A stretch of DNA of 64,000 bases from Micromonospora sp. WMMD1082 (GCF_029626175.1 NZ_JARUBM010000002.1:2170001-2234000); one strand, 5' to 3'; positions 38,371 to 47,288 are shown, counted from the stretch's first letter. Notes: generated by a model from the sequence alone, not told the origin. Numbers and translations are program-made.

Positions 38371-39495
38371 TCAGTCCTCGACGGCCCGGCGGCGCGCCAC
38401 CTCGGCCAGGGTGACCGCGGCGGCGACGCTCGCGTTCAGCGACTCCACCTCGGAGATCATCGGAATGCTGACGGTGAGGTCGCAGGTCTGCCCGACCAGC
38501 CGGGACAGCCCGCGCCCCTCCGAGCCGACCACCACGACCAGCGGACCGACCGCGGCCTCCAGGTCGTAGAGACCCGTCTCGCCGTCGGCGTCCAGGCCGA
38601 CCACCACGAAGCCGGCGTCCCGGCAGGCCTTCAACGACCGGGTCAGGTTGGTGACCTGGGCCACCGGAACCCGGGCCGCCGCGCCGGCACTGGTCCGCCA
38701 GGCGGTCGCGGTGATCCCGGCCGCCCGCCGCTCCGGTACGAAGACACCCTGCGCGCCGAACGCGGCGGCCGAACGGATCACCGCGCCGAGGTTGCGCGGA
38801 TCGGTGACCCCGTCCAGCGCCACCAGCAGCGGTGCCGGCTGCTCCAGCGCGGCCGCGACCAGATCCTCGAACGGCTCGTACGCGAACGGCGGCACCTGGA
38901 GGCCGACCCCCTGGTGCAGCACTCCCCCGGTCATCCGGTCCAGCTCGGCGCGGCTGACCTCCAGGATCGCGATGCCCCGGTCGGCGGCGGTACGGATGAT
39001 CTCCTTCACCCGGTCGTCGACGTCGATGCCCTGCGCGGTGTAGAGCGCGGTGGCCGGCACCTGGGCACGCAGCGCCTCCAGCACCGGGTTGCGGCCGACC
39101 AGCAGCTCCGGCGCGTCCTTCGCGGGGTTGGACTTGCGCCCCGGCGCGACCCGGGGGCCACCACGCCCGGCGGGCTGCCTGCTGCCCCGGGCCGGCTGGG
39201 CGGTGGCCGCGCCCCGGCCGCCGCCCTTGCCCCAGGTGGTGTCCTTGCTGCCGGGCTTGCCGATCTTCGGCGCCCGCCCCTCCTCAGCCGCCGCCCGGCG
39301 CTCCTTCTCCTGCTTCCAGGCGGTGCGCTGGGGCAACTTCTCCGTGCCGGAGTACGCCTTGTGCCATGGCCGCTCGTCGGCGGGCAGGGTGCGCCCTCGG
39401 CCGGCGAGGGAGTCCTTGTTCTTGCCGCCGGAGCCCTTGGGTGCGCTCGTCTTCGACGCCACCCGCCGGCCACGGCGCTGCGAATTGCCGGCCAT
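38371..39495 (-). CDS. rlmB: 23S rRNA 2'-O-methyltransferase RlmB (TrmH/SpoU family)
   Basis: Methylates a guanosine of 23S rRNA at the ribose. The 374-residue protein has a long basic, Gly-rich N-terminal extension of about 125 residues typical of actinobacteria, then the substrate-binding lobe from [16 protein letters not shown]. The SPOUT catalytic domain shows the three SpoU motifs: [20 protein letters not shown] near 240-259, [15 protein letters not shown] near 319-333, and [18 protein letters not shown] near 343-360. ATG at 39495 shares its A with the cysS stop (TGATG). Co-transcribed with cysS, the normal actinobacterial arrangement. Confidence 0.94.
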   Translation of the reverse strand: MAGNSQRRGRRVASKTSAPKGSGGKNKDSLAGRGRTLPADERPWHKAYSGTEKLPQRTAWKQEKERRAAAEEGRAPKIGKPGSKDTTWGKGGGRGAATAQPARGSRQPAGRGGPRVAPGRKSNPAKDAPELLVGRNPVLEALRAQVPATALYTAQGIDVDDRVKEIIRTAADRGIAILEVSRAELDRMTGGVLHQGVGLQVPPFAYEPFEDLVAAALEQPAPLLVALDGVTDPRNLGAVIRSAAAFGAQGVFVPERRAAGITATAWRTSAGAAARVPVAQVTNLTRSLKACRDAGFVVVGLDADGETGLYDLEAAVGPLVVVVGSEGRGLSRLVGQTCDLTVSIPMISEVESLNASVAAAVTLAEVARRRAVED

Positions 39496-40910
39496 CAGTC
39501 ATGCTCTCCAATAGTCCACCGCGGGCCCTGGGGGGTGTCCTCGACAACCACTCCGGCCCGCTTGAGTTGATCCCGCAGCGCGTCGGCGGCCGCCCAGTCC
39601 TTCCGGACCCGGGCCTGCGCGCGCTGTTCGAGGGCCAGGGCGACCAGGGAGTCCACCACACCACGGAGGTCGCTCGCCCGGGCCCCACCGGTCCACGCCG
39701 GATCGAGGGGGTCGACCCCGAGGATATCCAGCATCCCGCGGACATCGGCCAGCGTCGTGCGGACGGTCACATCGTCCCCGCCGGCCAGCGCGTTGTTGCC
39801 GTCGCGCAGCACCTCGTGCAGGGCGGCCAGGGCGGCCGAGGTGTTCAGGTCGTCGTCCATCGCCGCGGCGAACGCGGCGGGCAGCTCGCCGAGGCCGCCG
39901 GCACCCACCCGCTCGACGGCCCGCTGCACGAAACCCTCGATCCGCCGGTACGCGACGGCCGCCTCGCGCAGCGCCTCCTCGGAGTAGTCGATCCGGGAGC
40001 GGTAGTGCGCGGCGACGTAGTAGTAGCGCAGCTCCACCGGGCGCACCCCGAGCGCGGCGACGTAGTCCAGGTCGAGGGCGTTGCCCAGCGACTTGCCCAT
40101 CTTCGCCCCGCCGATGCCGAGCAGGCCGTGGTGCACCCAGTACCGGGCGAAGGGCAGGCCGGCGGCCTGGGACTGGGCCAGCTCGTTCTCGTGGTGCGGG
40201 AAGGTCAGGTCGAGCCCGCCGCCGTGGATGTCGAACTCCGGGCCCAGGTATCGCCAGCACATCGCCGAGCACTCGATGTGCCAGCCGGGCCGCCCCCGCC
40301 CCCACGGCGACGGCCAGTAGGCGTCCGCCGGCTCGTCCGGTTTGGCGCCCTTCCAGAGGGCGAAGTCCCGTGGGTCGCGCTTGCCGCGATCCGGTGCGTC
40401 ACCGGCGGACTGCATGTCGTCCGGCGACTGGTTCGACAACGCACCGTACGACGGCCACGAGCACACGTCGAAGTACACGTCGCCAGTGCCGTCGGTGGCC
40501 GGGTAGGCGTGCCCCCGGTCGATCAACTGCGCGATCAGTTCGTGCATCTCGGGGATGTGCCCGGTGGCCCGGGGCTCGTAGCTGGGCGGCAACACGTTCA
40601 ACGCCCGGTACGCCTCGGCGAGCTTCAGCTCGTTGGCGTACGCGATCGACCAGAATGGGCGCCTTTGCTCCTGCGCCTTGACCAGGATCTTGTCGTCGAT
40701 GTCGGTCACGTTGCGGATGAAGGTGACCTGGAAACCGGCCGCCAGCAGCCAGCGGCGCAGCACGTCGTAGTTGACGCCGGAGCGAAGATGGCCGATGTGT
40801 GGCGGTGCCTGGAGGGTGAGACCACACAGGTAGACCCCCACCTTGCCGGCTTCCCGCGGGACGAAGTCCCGCACCGATCGGGTGGCGGTGTCATACAGGC
40901 GTAGCGTCAC
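39495..40910 (-). CDS. cysS: Cysteine-tRNA ligase
   Basis: Charges tRNA-Cys with cysteine. Length 471 residues is normal. The zinc-binding and active-site region starts [20 protein letters not shown] near 25-44 (Cys in LCGL and the PHIGH motif), a second zinc ligand lies in [10 protein letters not shown] near 211-220 with the His in FPHHENE near 240, and the KMSKS loop is KMGKSLGN near 272. Start is GTG at 40910. Downstream is rlmB; upstream, a divergent IclR gene lies across a 63-bp gap. Confidence 0.96.
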   Translation of the reverse strand: MTLRLYDTATRSVRDFVPREAGKVGVYLCGLTLQAPPHIGHLRSGVNYDVLRRWLLAAGFQVTFIRNVTDIDDKILVKAQEQRRPFWSIAYANELKLAEAYRALNVLPPSYEPRATGHIPEMHELIAQLIDRGHAYPATDGTGDVYFDVCSWPSYGALSNQSPDDMQSAGDAPDRGKRDPRDFALWKGAKPDEPADAYWPSPWGRGRPGWHIECSAMCWRYLGPEFDIHGGGLDLTFPHHENELAQSQAAGLPFARYWVHHGLLGIGGAKMGKSLGNALDLDYVAALGVRPVELRYYYVAAHYRSRIDYSEEALREAAVAYRRIEGFVQRAVERVGAGGLGELPAAFAAAMDDDLNTSAALAALHEVLRDGNNALAGGDDVTVRTTLADVRGMLDILGVDPLDPAWTGGARASDLRGVVDSLVALALEQRAQARVRKDWAAADALRDQLKRAGVVVEDTPQGPRWTIGEHD

Positions 40911-40973
40911 CGTACAAGGGTAACGGTCCGTCGTTTTCCCGGTCCCCCGGAGCCGGGTCGTACGCTGCTGATC

Positions 40974-41651
40974 GTGAGCACCTCAGCGACGCCCGGCATC
41001 GATCCGCCACCCGCCGTGGCCGGTGGCGAGGCGTCGCAGACCCTGGACCGGGGGCTGCGACTGCTGCACCTGGTCGCGGACGCCCCGGGCGGGCTGACCG
41101 TCACCGAGGCGGCGAACCGGCTGGGCATCGGTCGGGCCGCCGTCTACCGGCTGGTCGGCCCCCTGACCGCGCACGGAATGCTACGCCGCGACGCCGCTGG
41201 CCGGCTGCGCCTCGGCGCGGGCGTGCTGCACCTGGCCCGGCGCGCCCAGCCGCTGCTCGCCGAGGGAGCGCTGCCCGCGCTGCGGCGGCTCGCCGAGCAG
41301 GCCGGGGCCACCGCCCACCTGACCGTGGTCGAGGGCGGCGAGGGGGTCGCGCTGGCGGTGGTCGAGCCGAGCTGGACGTCGTTCCACGTGGCGTACCGGA
41401 CCGGGGCCCGGCACCCGCTGGAGCGCGGAGCGGCCGGGCGGGCCATCCTCGCCGGCCGGTCGGGCGCCGCCGGCCCGGTGAGCACCGCCGGTGAGCTGCA
41501 ACCCGGCGCGTACGGAGTGGCCGCGCCGGTGCTCGGGGTGCCCGGCCTGGAGGCGAGCGTCGGGGTGGTCGCGCTGGCGCCACTCGACGCCGAGGCAGTC
41601 GGCGCGCAGGTGCTGGCCGCCGCCACCGCCATCGCCGCCGCCCTCGCCTGA
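40974..41651 (+). CDS. IclR family transcriptional regulator
   Basis: A 225-residue regulator. The N-terminal winged helix covers about 22-85: QTLDRGLRLLHLVADAPGGL, TVTEAANRLGIGRAAVYRLV, then the wing RRDAAGRLRLG. The C-terminal IclR effector domain is shorter than usual but shows LRRLAEQAGATAHLTVVEGG and the small-ligand region HPLERGAAGRAILA near 142. GTG start at 40974. Divergent from cysS over 63 bp; its targets cannot be told. Confidence 0.88.
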   Translation: MSTSATPGIDPPPAVAGGEASQTLDRGLRLLHLVADAPGGLTVTEAANRLGIGRAAVYRLVGPLTAHGMLRRDAAGRLRLGAGVLHLARRAQPLLAEGALPALRRLAEQAGATAHLTVVEGGEGVALAVVEPSWTSFHVAYRTGARHPLERGAAGRAILAGRSGAAGPVSTAGELQPGAYGVAAPVLGVPGLEASVGVVALAPLDAEAVGAQVLAAATAIAAALA

Positions 41652-41760
41652 TCCCCCACCCCTGGCCCGCCTCCGACCGGCGCTCGGCGCACGTCGTGAC
41701 CGGCCCGGCCCAGCGGGATCGAGGTGCGCCACATAGCACATGAAGCGGTGGGTGTGGGCA

Positions 41761-41804
41761 CTATCCACAGGCGACGGCTACGGGGAGGTCCGAGGTTATC
41801 CACA
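41761..41804. promoter_or_regulatory. Paired DnaA-box-like motifs
   Basis: CTATCCACA (41761-41769) and TTATCCACA (41796-41804) face the same way, 35 bp apart. The second is the exact DnaA-box consensus. They lie 40-85 bp ahead of the AbiEi/DUF559 gene. With only two boxes and no AT-rich zone this is not an origin; the motifs may control the gene or titrate DnaA. Confidence 0.4.
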
Positions 41805-41844
41805 GGGGCTGCCGGCACGGCCGCACGGCGAGCAGGCTTCGGTC

Positions 41845-42747
41845 ATGCCTGCTCAAGCACACCGACCGGACGCCCTGGCCTGGCAGGTCTTCCGCGGCTC
41901 GGACGCCGTCCGTGGTGGCCTGCTCACTGGCAACCAGCTGCGTAACTCCGCCTGGGTTCGACTGCGGCGGGACATCTACGCCGATGCCCGGCTCGATCGT
42001 GACCACGAGTTGGCCTGCCGTGCCGTGGCGCTCCAGTTGCCGGCCGGGGCGGTCATCGCCGGCCCGTCGGCGGCGTACCTGCACGGGATCGAGCATGCCG
42101 CCGGCTTTGCCGACGCCGTCCACGTTCTGGTGCCGGCGCAGTCCGGGCTGCGCAGCCAACGGAGCCTGCAGGTGCACACGATCGCCGGGGCGGAGTTGGC
42201 CGGGCTCGCCCGCCCGGGCACGCTGCCACGCACCGACCCGACCCGGGCCGCCTGGGAGAGCGCCGCCTGGCTGGAGCCGATCCGCGCGATCGGCATCGTC
42301 GACACCCTGCTCGGCCGAGGTCTCACCACGCGGGCGGCGCTCGCCGAGATCGCCGCCGCGAACGACGCCCGCCCCGGCGTACGCCGGGCACGTTGGTTGT
42401 TTGACCTCGCGGAACCGGCGGCCCAGTCACCGTCCGAGTCGCATCTACGGATCCGGCTGGTGCTGGCCGGGTTGCCCCGCCCGGTCGTGCAGCACCCGGT
42501 ACGGGCGCCCGGCGGTCCGGTCCTGCATCCCGACCTCGCCTGGCCGGACTTCAAGGTCGCGGTGGAGTACGACGGGCACTGGCACTCGGATCGCGAGCAG
42601 TTGCACCGGGACCGGCGGCGGCTCAACCGACTTGTCGGGGCGGGCTGGCTGGTCCTGCACGTGACCAGTCGCCGCCTGTACGGAGACTTCCCGGGGATCG
42701 TCCGCGAGATCAAGTCCGTCCTGGCCAAGCGGGGGTGGCGCGGATGA
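41845..42747 (+). CDS. AbiEi-like/DUF559 domain protein
   Basis: Three hundred residues. The N-terminal half resembles the AbiEi antitoxin wing (QVFRGSDAVRGGLLTGNQLR, WVRLRRDIYAD, AVIAGPSAAYLHGIEHA). The C-terminal half is DUF559, related to very-short-patch repair endonucleases: HPDLAWPDFKVAVEYDGHWH near 231-250 holds the catalytic Asp and Glu-Tyr-Asp, then RRRLNRLVGAGWLVLHVTSR. Such fusions are numerous in actinobacteria; no AbiEii-type toxin partner lies next to it, so a toxin-antitoxin function is doubtful. ATG at 41845 starts at the domain; an open frame reaches 41740. Confidence 0.82.
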   Translation: MPAQAHRPDALAWQVFRGSDAVRGGLLTGNQLRNSAWVRLRRDIYADARLDRDHELACRAVALQLPAGAVIAGPSAAYLHGIEHAAGFADAVHVLVPAQSGLRSQRSLQVHTIAGAELAGLARPGTLPRTDPTRAAWESAAWLEPIRAIGIVDTLLGRGLTTRAALAEIAAANDARPGVRRARWLFDLAEPAAQSPSESHLRIRLVLAGLPRPVVQHPVRAPGGPVLHPDLAWPDFKVAVEYDGHWHSDREQLHRDRRRLNRLVGAGWLVLHVTSRRLYGDFPGIVREIKSVLAKRGWRG

Positions 42748-42788
42748 GCACGAGACGGCCACGACGGGCACCGTCAACGGCCGCGTGG

Positions 42789-43529
42789 TCAGACGACCGC
42801 GGGTGGTGTTTGGCCGGCGCGGGGCCGGATCGGCGACGACGGGTCACCGTCGCCGGCCAGCTCGGCCAGCGCGGCGGGCAACTCGGCCAACGTGGAGACG
42901 GTGGCGTCCGGCACCACACCGGCCGGCAACCGCTCGCCGCGCCGGTCGAGCCAGACGGCCCGCAGACCGGCCCGCTGCGCCCCGACAACGTCGTACGCCG
43001 GGTTGTCGCCGACGTGCACCACCTGCCCGGGCGGCACACCGGCCGCCTCGCACACCGCGGCGTAGAACTCCGGGGCCGGCTTCTTGGGAAGGCCGTTGTG
43101 GTGCGCGTACACCTCGAAGGCGAACTCATTGGCGAGGCCGCAGCGTTCGGCGCGGCTGTTGCCGTTGGTGGCGAAGCCCAGCGTCCACCGTTGACGCAGG
43201 ACGGCCAGCGCGGGCAGCGCGTCGGCGAACGGCCGGGTGAGCGCGAACCGCCGGGCGAAGAAGAGCGCTGCCAACTCGTCCAGATGGGCGCCGAGACCGG
43301 CCCGACCCAGCGAGCGGGCCAGCGCGGCCCGCCGGATCTCGGCCACCGGCGCCGCGGCCAGGTCACCGAAGACCGCGTCCCAGTCCGACTCCAGGTCCGC
43401 CAGGCAGACGCCGGCCGCCGCCGGAGTCCGCCGCCGCATCTCCTCCAGTACGGCCGTCAGCCCACCGGTGACGGCCGGACGGAGGTCGATCAGGGTCTCG
43501 TCGGCATCGAAGACCACCGTGGTCAGCAT
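42789..43529 (-). CDS. HAD family hydrolase
   Basis: Phosphatase-type HAD protein of 246 residues. Motif I VVFDADETLIDLRPAV holds the nucleophile at Asp8 and acid/base at Asp10, motif II is GFATNGNS near 124, the Lys of motif III is in GLPKKPAPEFYAAV near 150, and motif IV GDNPAYDVVGAQRAGL near 173. The helical cap lies between residues 18 and 100. DADET instead of DxDGT is typical of the YjjG/phosphoglycolate-like subgroup. Substrate unknown. ATG at 43529. The EamA gene ends 13 bp upstream, so they may share a transcript. Confidence 0.9.
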   Translation of the reverse strand: MLTTVVFDADETLIDLRPAVTGGLTAVLEEMRRRTPAAAGVCLADLESDWDAVFGDLAAAPVAEIRRAALARSLGRAGLGAHLDELAALFFARRFALTRPFADALPALAVLRQRWTLGFATNGNSRAERCGLANEFAFEVYAHHNGLPKKPAPEFYAAVCEAAGVPPGQVVHVGDNPAYDVVGAQRAGLRAVWLDRRGERLPAGVVPDATVSTLAELPAALAELAGDGDPSSPIRPRAGQTPPAVV

Positions 43530-43542
43530 GCCGCCCAGCGTG

Positions 43543-44517
43543 TCACGTGAGGGCGGGTTCCGTCGCCTCCGGTTCCGTCGCCTCGGGTTGCGCCGGTTCG
43601 GCGGGGATCCGCAGCTCGTCGAGGCGGACCAGCGCCACGCCCGCGACGATCAGCAGCCCGCCGAGCAGCTGCACGACCGTCGGTAGCTCACCCAGCACCA
43701 GCCAGGCGATCAGCACCGCGAACAGCACCTCGCTCAGCCCGACGAAGGAGGCCAGTCGGGCGCCCAGGGCACGCGCCGCAGCGATGCCGGCCAGGTACGC
43801 GACCACCGCCGCGACCAGCGCGAGGCCGGCGATCGGTACCAGCCAACTGGTGTGTCGCCCGGCGAACTCCACGGTGTCGAAGGTGGCCCGCAGCGGCAGC
43901 GCGCCGACCAGGCCGAGCAGCAGCAGCGCGCCGGCACCGGCGGCCATTCCGCCACTGGCCATGACCACCGACGGCAGCGCGGGGTCGGCCCGGCCAGCCA
44001 GCACGAAGTAGCCGGCCAGCCCGACCGCCGCGCCCAACCCCCAGAGCACGCCGACCGGGTCGAGCCGACCGGCCCCGGCCAGGTCGAGCACGAACACCAG
44101 GCCGGCGAGAGCCGTCACCGAGCCGGCCACGGTCAGCCGCCGGGGACGCTGTCCCTGCATCAGCCAGGTCCATCCGACGACGAGGATGACGCCGAGGTAC
44201 TCCAGCAGCAGCGCGACGCCGACCGGCAGGTAGCGCACGGCGTTGAAGAAGCACGCCTGGGCGACCGCGACCCCGAGCAACCCGAAGATGCCGATCGACG
44301 CGAGGTTGCGGCGCAGCACCGGCCACCGGCCCCGCAGCACGATCACCGCAGGCGCCGCCAGCACCAGGGCGGCGATGCCGACCCGGACGATGACGACCGC
44401 CTCGGCCGACCAGCCGTCATTGATCAGCGAGCGGGCGAAGGTGCCCGAGGTGGCGAAGGTGACCGCGGAGAGCAGCGCCAGGGCGAGACCGGGACCGGCG
44501 ACGGACGGTTGGCGCAT
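43543..44517 (-). CDS. EamA/DMT family transporter
   Basis: Ten-helix transporter of 324 residues with two EamA repeats: the first begins GLALALLSAVTFATSGTFAR near 10-29, the second LWGLGAAVGLAGYFVLAG near 158. The C-terminal tail has short direct repeats PEATEPEATEPA. Members export amino acids, metabolites or drugs; the substrate is not indicated. ATG at 44517 has AGGAGA four bases ahead. It is divergent from a CGNR-type regulator across 68 bp, a common pairing in actinobacteria in which the regulator probably controls the exporter. Confidence 0.92.
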   Translation of the reverse strand: MRQPSVAGPGLALALLSAVTFATSGTFARSLINDGWSAEAVVIVRVGIAALVLAAPAVIVLRGRWPVLRRNLASIGIFGLLGVAVAQACFFNAVRYLPVGVALLLEYLGVILVVGWTWLMQGQRPRRLTVAGSVTALAGLVFVLDLAGAGRLDPVGVLWGLGAAVGLAGYFVLAGRADPALPSVVMASGGMAAGAGALLLLGLVGALPLRATFDTVEFAGRHTSWLVPIAGLALVAAVVAYLAGIAAARALGARLASFVGLSEVLFAVLIAWLVLGELPTVVQLLGGLLIVAGVALVRLDELRIPAEPAQPEATEPEATEPALT

Positions 44518-44585
44518 GGACTCTCCTTGGCACGGCCGCCCACCATGGGCAAAATAGGTTACGCCGATGACGCTAAGCCGGGGTC

Positions 44586-45146
44586 GTGACAGGAGTCAAG
44601 TTGCTGTTCGCCCATGACACTGAATGCTCGTTGACCGCCGCCGCCGCGCTGGTCAACACCGACGGCCGGGACGGCGAGGAACTGGCCGACGTCGCCGCCC
44701 TGGACGCCTTCTACACCACCCACGCCTACAGCGGACGCCACGAACACACCGAAGCCGAACTTCGGGCGGTACGCGCATTGCGTCCCCGGCTGCGCCGGCT
44801 CTGGTACGCCCACATCGACGAGATCGTCTCGATCGTCAACGGGCTGCTCCGCGAGCACCGCGCGTTGCCCCAGCTCATCACGCACGACACCGAGCCGTAC
44901 CATCTGCACGCCGTCCCCCGGGACGCCCCGCTGGCCACCCGGATCGCGGTCGAGGCGGCGATGGCGATCGCGGACGTGGTGCGCGGCGGCGAGTTGCGGC
45001 GGCTGCGCATCTGCGAGTACCCCGACTGCGACAACGTGCTGGTCGACCTCTCGAAGAACCGTTCCCGCCGGTTCTGCGACGCCGGCTGCGGCAACCGGGC
45101 CGCGGTCAGCGCCTACCGCGCCCGCAAGGCCGCCGCCCGCTCGTGA
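44586..45146 (+). CDS. CGNR zinc-finger transcriptional regulator
   Basis: A 186-residue protein. The N-terminal ABATE-like domain begins FAHDTECSLTAAAALVNT; the C-terminal CGNR finger is the stretch CEYPDCDNVLVD...RRFCDAGCGNRAAVSAYRAR, with four zinc-binding Cys (positions near 142, 147, 161 and 165). The name motif is CGNR. GTG at 44586. Divergent from the EamA exporter and likely its regulator. Confidence 0.92.
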   Translation: MTGVKLLFAHDTECSLTAAAALVNTDGRDGEELADVAALDAFYTTHAYSGRHEHTEAELRAVRALRPRLRRLWYAHIDEIVSIVNGLLREHRALPQLITHDTEPYHLHAVPRDAPLATRIAVEAAMAIADVVRGGELRRLRICEYPDCDNVLVDLSKNRSRRFCDAGCGNRAAVSAYRARKAAARS

Positions 45147-45213
45147 ACCCGACGCCGAACGCGACGTTCCCCGCGTGACCTGGCGCCGACCACCTCGCGG
45201 GAAGGCGGCGATT

Positions 45214-45266
45214 GGCTTTGGGTGCATCTGTTGTCGTTATGGCAACTACAAGTGCACCCACAAGCC
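45214..45266. repeat. REP-like intergenic palindrome B
   Basis: Outer arms GGCTTTGGGTGCA (45214-45226) and TGCACCCACAAGCC (45253-45266) and inner arms GTTG/CAAC form a nested hairpin around GTTGTCGTTATGGCAAC. It lies in the gap after the CGNR gene. Together with the remnant at 45326-45451 it accounts for most of the 306-bp stretch 45147-45452. Confidence 0.7.
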
Positions 45267-45325
45267 TCGGGCAACGCACCGCCGACGTTGGTTCGGCGGG
45301 TTAGCGGGCGCGGCCGGCTAGTCAG

Positions 45326-45451
45326 TCACCACTCCCCGCCGAGATAGAGCAACCAGACCGGTGTCAGGTGCGGTGAGCCGTCCGGCCGCAGCGTGCAGAG
45401 CCAGCCGACCCGCTCCCCCTCCAGCCGGGCCAGGACCCCCGCGCTGATCAC
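45326..45451 (-). pseudogene. Truncated F420/FMN-dependent oxidoreductase (PPOX class)
   Basis: GTG at 45451, one base after the DUF397 stop, opens 41 codons: ISAGVLARLEGERVGWLCTL, then RPDGSPHLTPVWLLYLGGEW and a TGA. This is the N-terminal strand pair of the pyridoxamine-phosphate-oxidase-like class (LxRLExxRVG-L-T-RPDG-PHLTPVWFLY). The family is normally about 130 residues, so roughly two thirds is missing. Nothing downstream restores the frame. Confidence 0.7.
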
Positions 45452-45452
45452 G

Positions 45453-45635
45453 TCAGCGCGGCTGGGCAGCCACGAAAACCCGCCAGGCGTACGGCTCGAA
45501 GGTCAGCACCGGCCCCGTCGGATCCTTACTGTCCCGCACCCCGACCACCCCAGGAAGATTCGTCGCCACCTCGACACAGTCGTTGGACTGTGCGCTCCGG
45601 CTGCTCTTACGCCACCGGGCGCCGCTCAGCTCCAT
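45453..45635 (-). CDS. DUF397 protein
   Basis: Sixty residues. WRKSSRSAQSNDCVEVATNL near 8-27 and VGVRDSKDPTGPVLTF near 31-46 are the DUF397 hallmarks, ending with a W-x-F segment. DUF397 proteins are small partners of XRE/DUF5753 regulators and are thought to act as toxin-like or signalling components (the Scr1/Sar1 or BldB-linked group). It overlaps the upstream regulator by 10 bp, so the two are coupled. Confidence 0.93.
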   Translation of the reverse strand: MELSGARWRKSSRSAQSNDCVEVATNLPGVVGVRDSKDPTGPVLTFEPYAWRVFVAAQPR

Positions 45636-46438
45636 GACTCGGCCACTTCCCTCATTAGCTCGATCGACTGGGTGGGCGTGTATGCCTCGCCGAGGCTAAC
45701 CTCCCACACCTGCCGCAGAAGATCGAGATCGGCTGGCCGGTCCAGTTCCTGCCCGCCGATGTGGCTAGCCAGGAAGGCCACATCGTTGCCCTCCCTTGAG
45801 GTGGCGAGTAGGAACGGACCGCCCAGGCCGGGGTATTCCGCCGCCGTCTGAGGAACCACGTGTAGCCGGACACGTGGATGTTCGGTGGCGACGCGCACGA
45901 GGTGTGACACCTGGTCAGCGATTACCTTCCGACCTCCGACACATCGGCGAATCGCGGCCTCGTCAATAATCGCCATCAGGTACGGTGACGGGTCGCCGGA
46001 CAAGATCGCTTGATTATCGATCCGCTCCGCCAGGCGGCACTCCACTTCGGTGTGGTCCAGCAGGCCACCGGACTCGAAGACAGCTCGCGCATAGTCCTGC
46101 GTCTGCAGGAGACCTGGCACATACAGCGGCTCATACCACCGCAGTTTCGCCGCCTGCTCGACAAGCGCCTTCGCCCCTCGTCGCCACGACTGAGCACGGT
46201 CGAGGGGTACCAGGTTGGTGAGCATGCGGGTGTAGAGGCCGCCGGTGTCGAGGGCGCCGTCGAACAGTTCCAGGTACTTCGGCGTGGGCGGCTGCTGGCC
46301 GAGTTCCACCGCGCTGACCATCGACGGTGAGTAGTTGACCGCCCTGGCCAGTTCCTCCTGACTCCAGCCCCGCCGAATCCGCGCCCGGCGTAGCTCCGCG
46401 ACCAGGAACGCCGCCGCGGTCGTCTGCCCACCCGCCAT
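45626..46438 (-). CDS. XRE regulator with DUF5753 domain
   Basis: A 270-residue protein with an XRE helix-turn-helix at about 14-60 (LVAELRRARIRRGWSQEELA, then YSPSMVSAVELGQQPPT) and a DUF5753 domain from about 95 (LRWYEPLYVPGLLQTQDYAR, AIIDEAAIRRCVG, and RLHVVPQTAAEYPGLGGPF). These proteins bind DNA and their small DUF397 partner. ATG at 46438 has GGAG directly ahead and begins at the domain; the frame is open to 46903. Divergent from two small genes at 46696. Confidence 0.92.
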   Translation of the reverse strand: MAGGQTTAAAFLVAELRRARIRRGWSQEELARAVNYSPSMVSAVELGQQPPTPKYLELFDGALDTGGLYTRMLTNLVPLDRAQSWRRGAKALVEQAAKLRWYEPLYVPGLLQTQDYARAVFESGGLLDHTEVECRLAERIDNQAILSGDPSPYLMAIIDEAAIRRCVGGRKVIADQVSHLVRVATEHPRVRLHVVPQTAAEYPGLGGPFLLATSREGNDVAFLASHIGGQELDRPADLDLLRQVWEVSLGEAYTPTQSIELMREVAESWS

Positions 46439-46611
46439 CTCCAGCCGCCCTCCAGGAACCGGTTGATCGACTCCAGCGCCACGCCACCGGCAACCCGGCT
46501 TCGCCGCAGTGGACCTCGGACAGCGTGGACGAACCCTTCCGACCGTAGCGGTGTCATCAGCAGACTGTGAAGTGCGACGTTCGCCGCTCATCCCCCGAGC
46601 GCGGCGTCCAG

Positions 46612-46647
46612 GTGGGACCGCCCGCTCCCCCGGCCGGGCGGTCCCAC
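46612..46647. other. 13-bp stem hairpin in the 46439-46695 divergent gap
   Basis: GTGGGACCGCCCG (46612-46624) and CGGGCGGTCCCAC (46635-46647) form a perfect stem with a 10-base loop, 48 bp ahead of the small gene at 46696. Its place in a leader between divergent genes suggests an attenuator-like or operator role rather than an end-of-gene terminator. Confidence 0.55.
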
Positions 46648-46695
46648 TGCCGGGGCGATGACGCACACGATTCGGCTCGAAGGAAAGGCTGCGCC

Positions 46696-47010
46696 ATGTC
46701 CCGATCCGCCTGGCTGACCTGGTTCCCCCGTACCCCTCGGCTGGCCCGCAACCAGCGCCCGGTACCCCTCGCACCCCGGCACCGCCGGGTCTGGCGCGGT
46801 CTGCGCCGGTACTGCTCCTGTGGCCTGCGCTGGCGCACCTGCCCGGATCGGTACGCGGCCGTGCCGACCGAGCCGACCACACCGGTCGCACCCGCGCCGC
46901 CACCGAACCGGCCGCGCTGGGCCTCGGCGACCATGGCGAACCCGCAGTTCGGCAGGGTCGGGCGGCTCACCGTCGCGCAGTCCTGGCGGGCCAATGGCGG
47001 CCGGTGGTGA
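46696..47010 (+). CDS. Small conserved hypothetical, Cys-rich centre
   Basis: A 104-residue basic protein. The centre reads RYCSCGLRWRTCPDR with a CxC...C pattern that could hold a metal. The N-terminus is Trp/Arg-rich (WLTWFPRTPRLARNQRPVPL) and the C-terminus QFGRVGRLTVAQSWRANGGR. ATG at 46696 with AAGG ahead. The stop overlaps the next gene as GTGA. It is opposite the DUF5753 regulator, a layout common in Micromonospora; function unknown. Confidence 0.7.
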   Translation: MSRSAWLTWFPRTPRLARNQRPVPLAPRHRRVWRGLRRYCSCGLRWRTCPDRYAAVPTEPTTPVAPAPPPNRPRWASATMANPQFGRVGRLTVAQSWRANGGRW

Positions 47011-47288
47011 CCGGTCCGGCCGCGCCGGCCCGACCGCATCTGCCGCTGCGCCCGCTCTGGCTCTGCCGGGTCTGCGCCGCGCCCTGGCCCTGCGCCACCG
47101 CGCGACTCACCCTCGTCGCCGAGTACGCCGACGACCGGATCGCGCTGAGTATCTATCTCTGCGCGGTACTGCACGAGGCCACCGCCGACCTGTACCGGCT
47201 CCATCCGGACGACGGTCCGGAACCGACGGCGCTCTTCGCCCGCTTCCTCGCCTGGGTGCCTCGGCGTCGGCCGATGGGCGGGCCTTGA
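47007..47288 (+). CDS. Small conserved hypothetical
   Basis: A 93-residue protein starting with the GTG (47007) that overlaps the previous stop. LWLCRVCAAPWPCATARL near 16-33 carries three Cys, and the rest is helical: ALSIYLCAVLHEATADLYRL near 47-66 and ALFARFLAWVPRR. Similar proteins beside DUF5753 regulators are often labelled flavin reductase, but no flavin motif is visible here, so I leave the function open. Its stop codon sits inside the first arm of palindrome C. Confidence 0.7.
   Translation: MTGPAAPARPHLPLRPLWLCRVCAAPWPCATARLTLVAEYADDRIALSIYLCAVLHEATADLYRLHPDDGPEPTALFARFLAWVPRRRPMGGP

Noticed and set aside
41761..41804. Possible replication origin
   Set aside because: Only two boxes, no AT-rich unwinding zone and no dnaA, dnaN or parAB genes nearby. 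Kept as a regulatory motif only.
41845..42747. Complete AbiE-type toxin-antitoxin system
   Set aside because: Only the AbiEi-like half with a DUF559 nuclease fold is present. No nucleotidyltransferase toxin gene lies on either side.
47007..47288. Flavin reductase assignment
   Set aside because: I recall that label on similar proteins, but 93 residues with a Cys-rich start and no flavin-binding motif do not support it.
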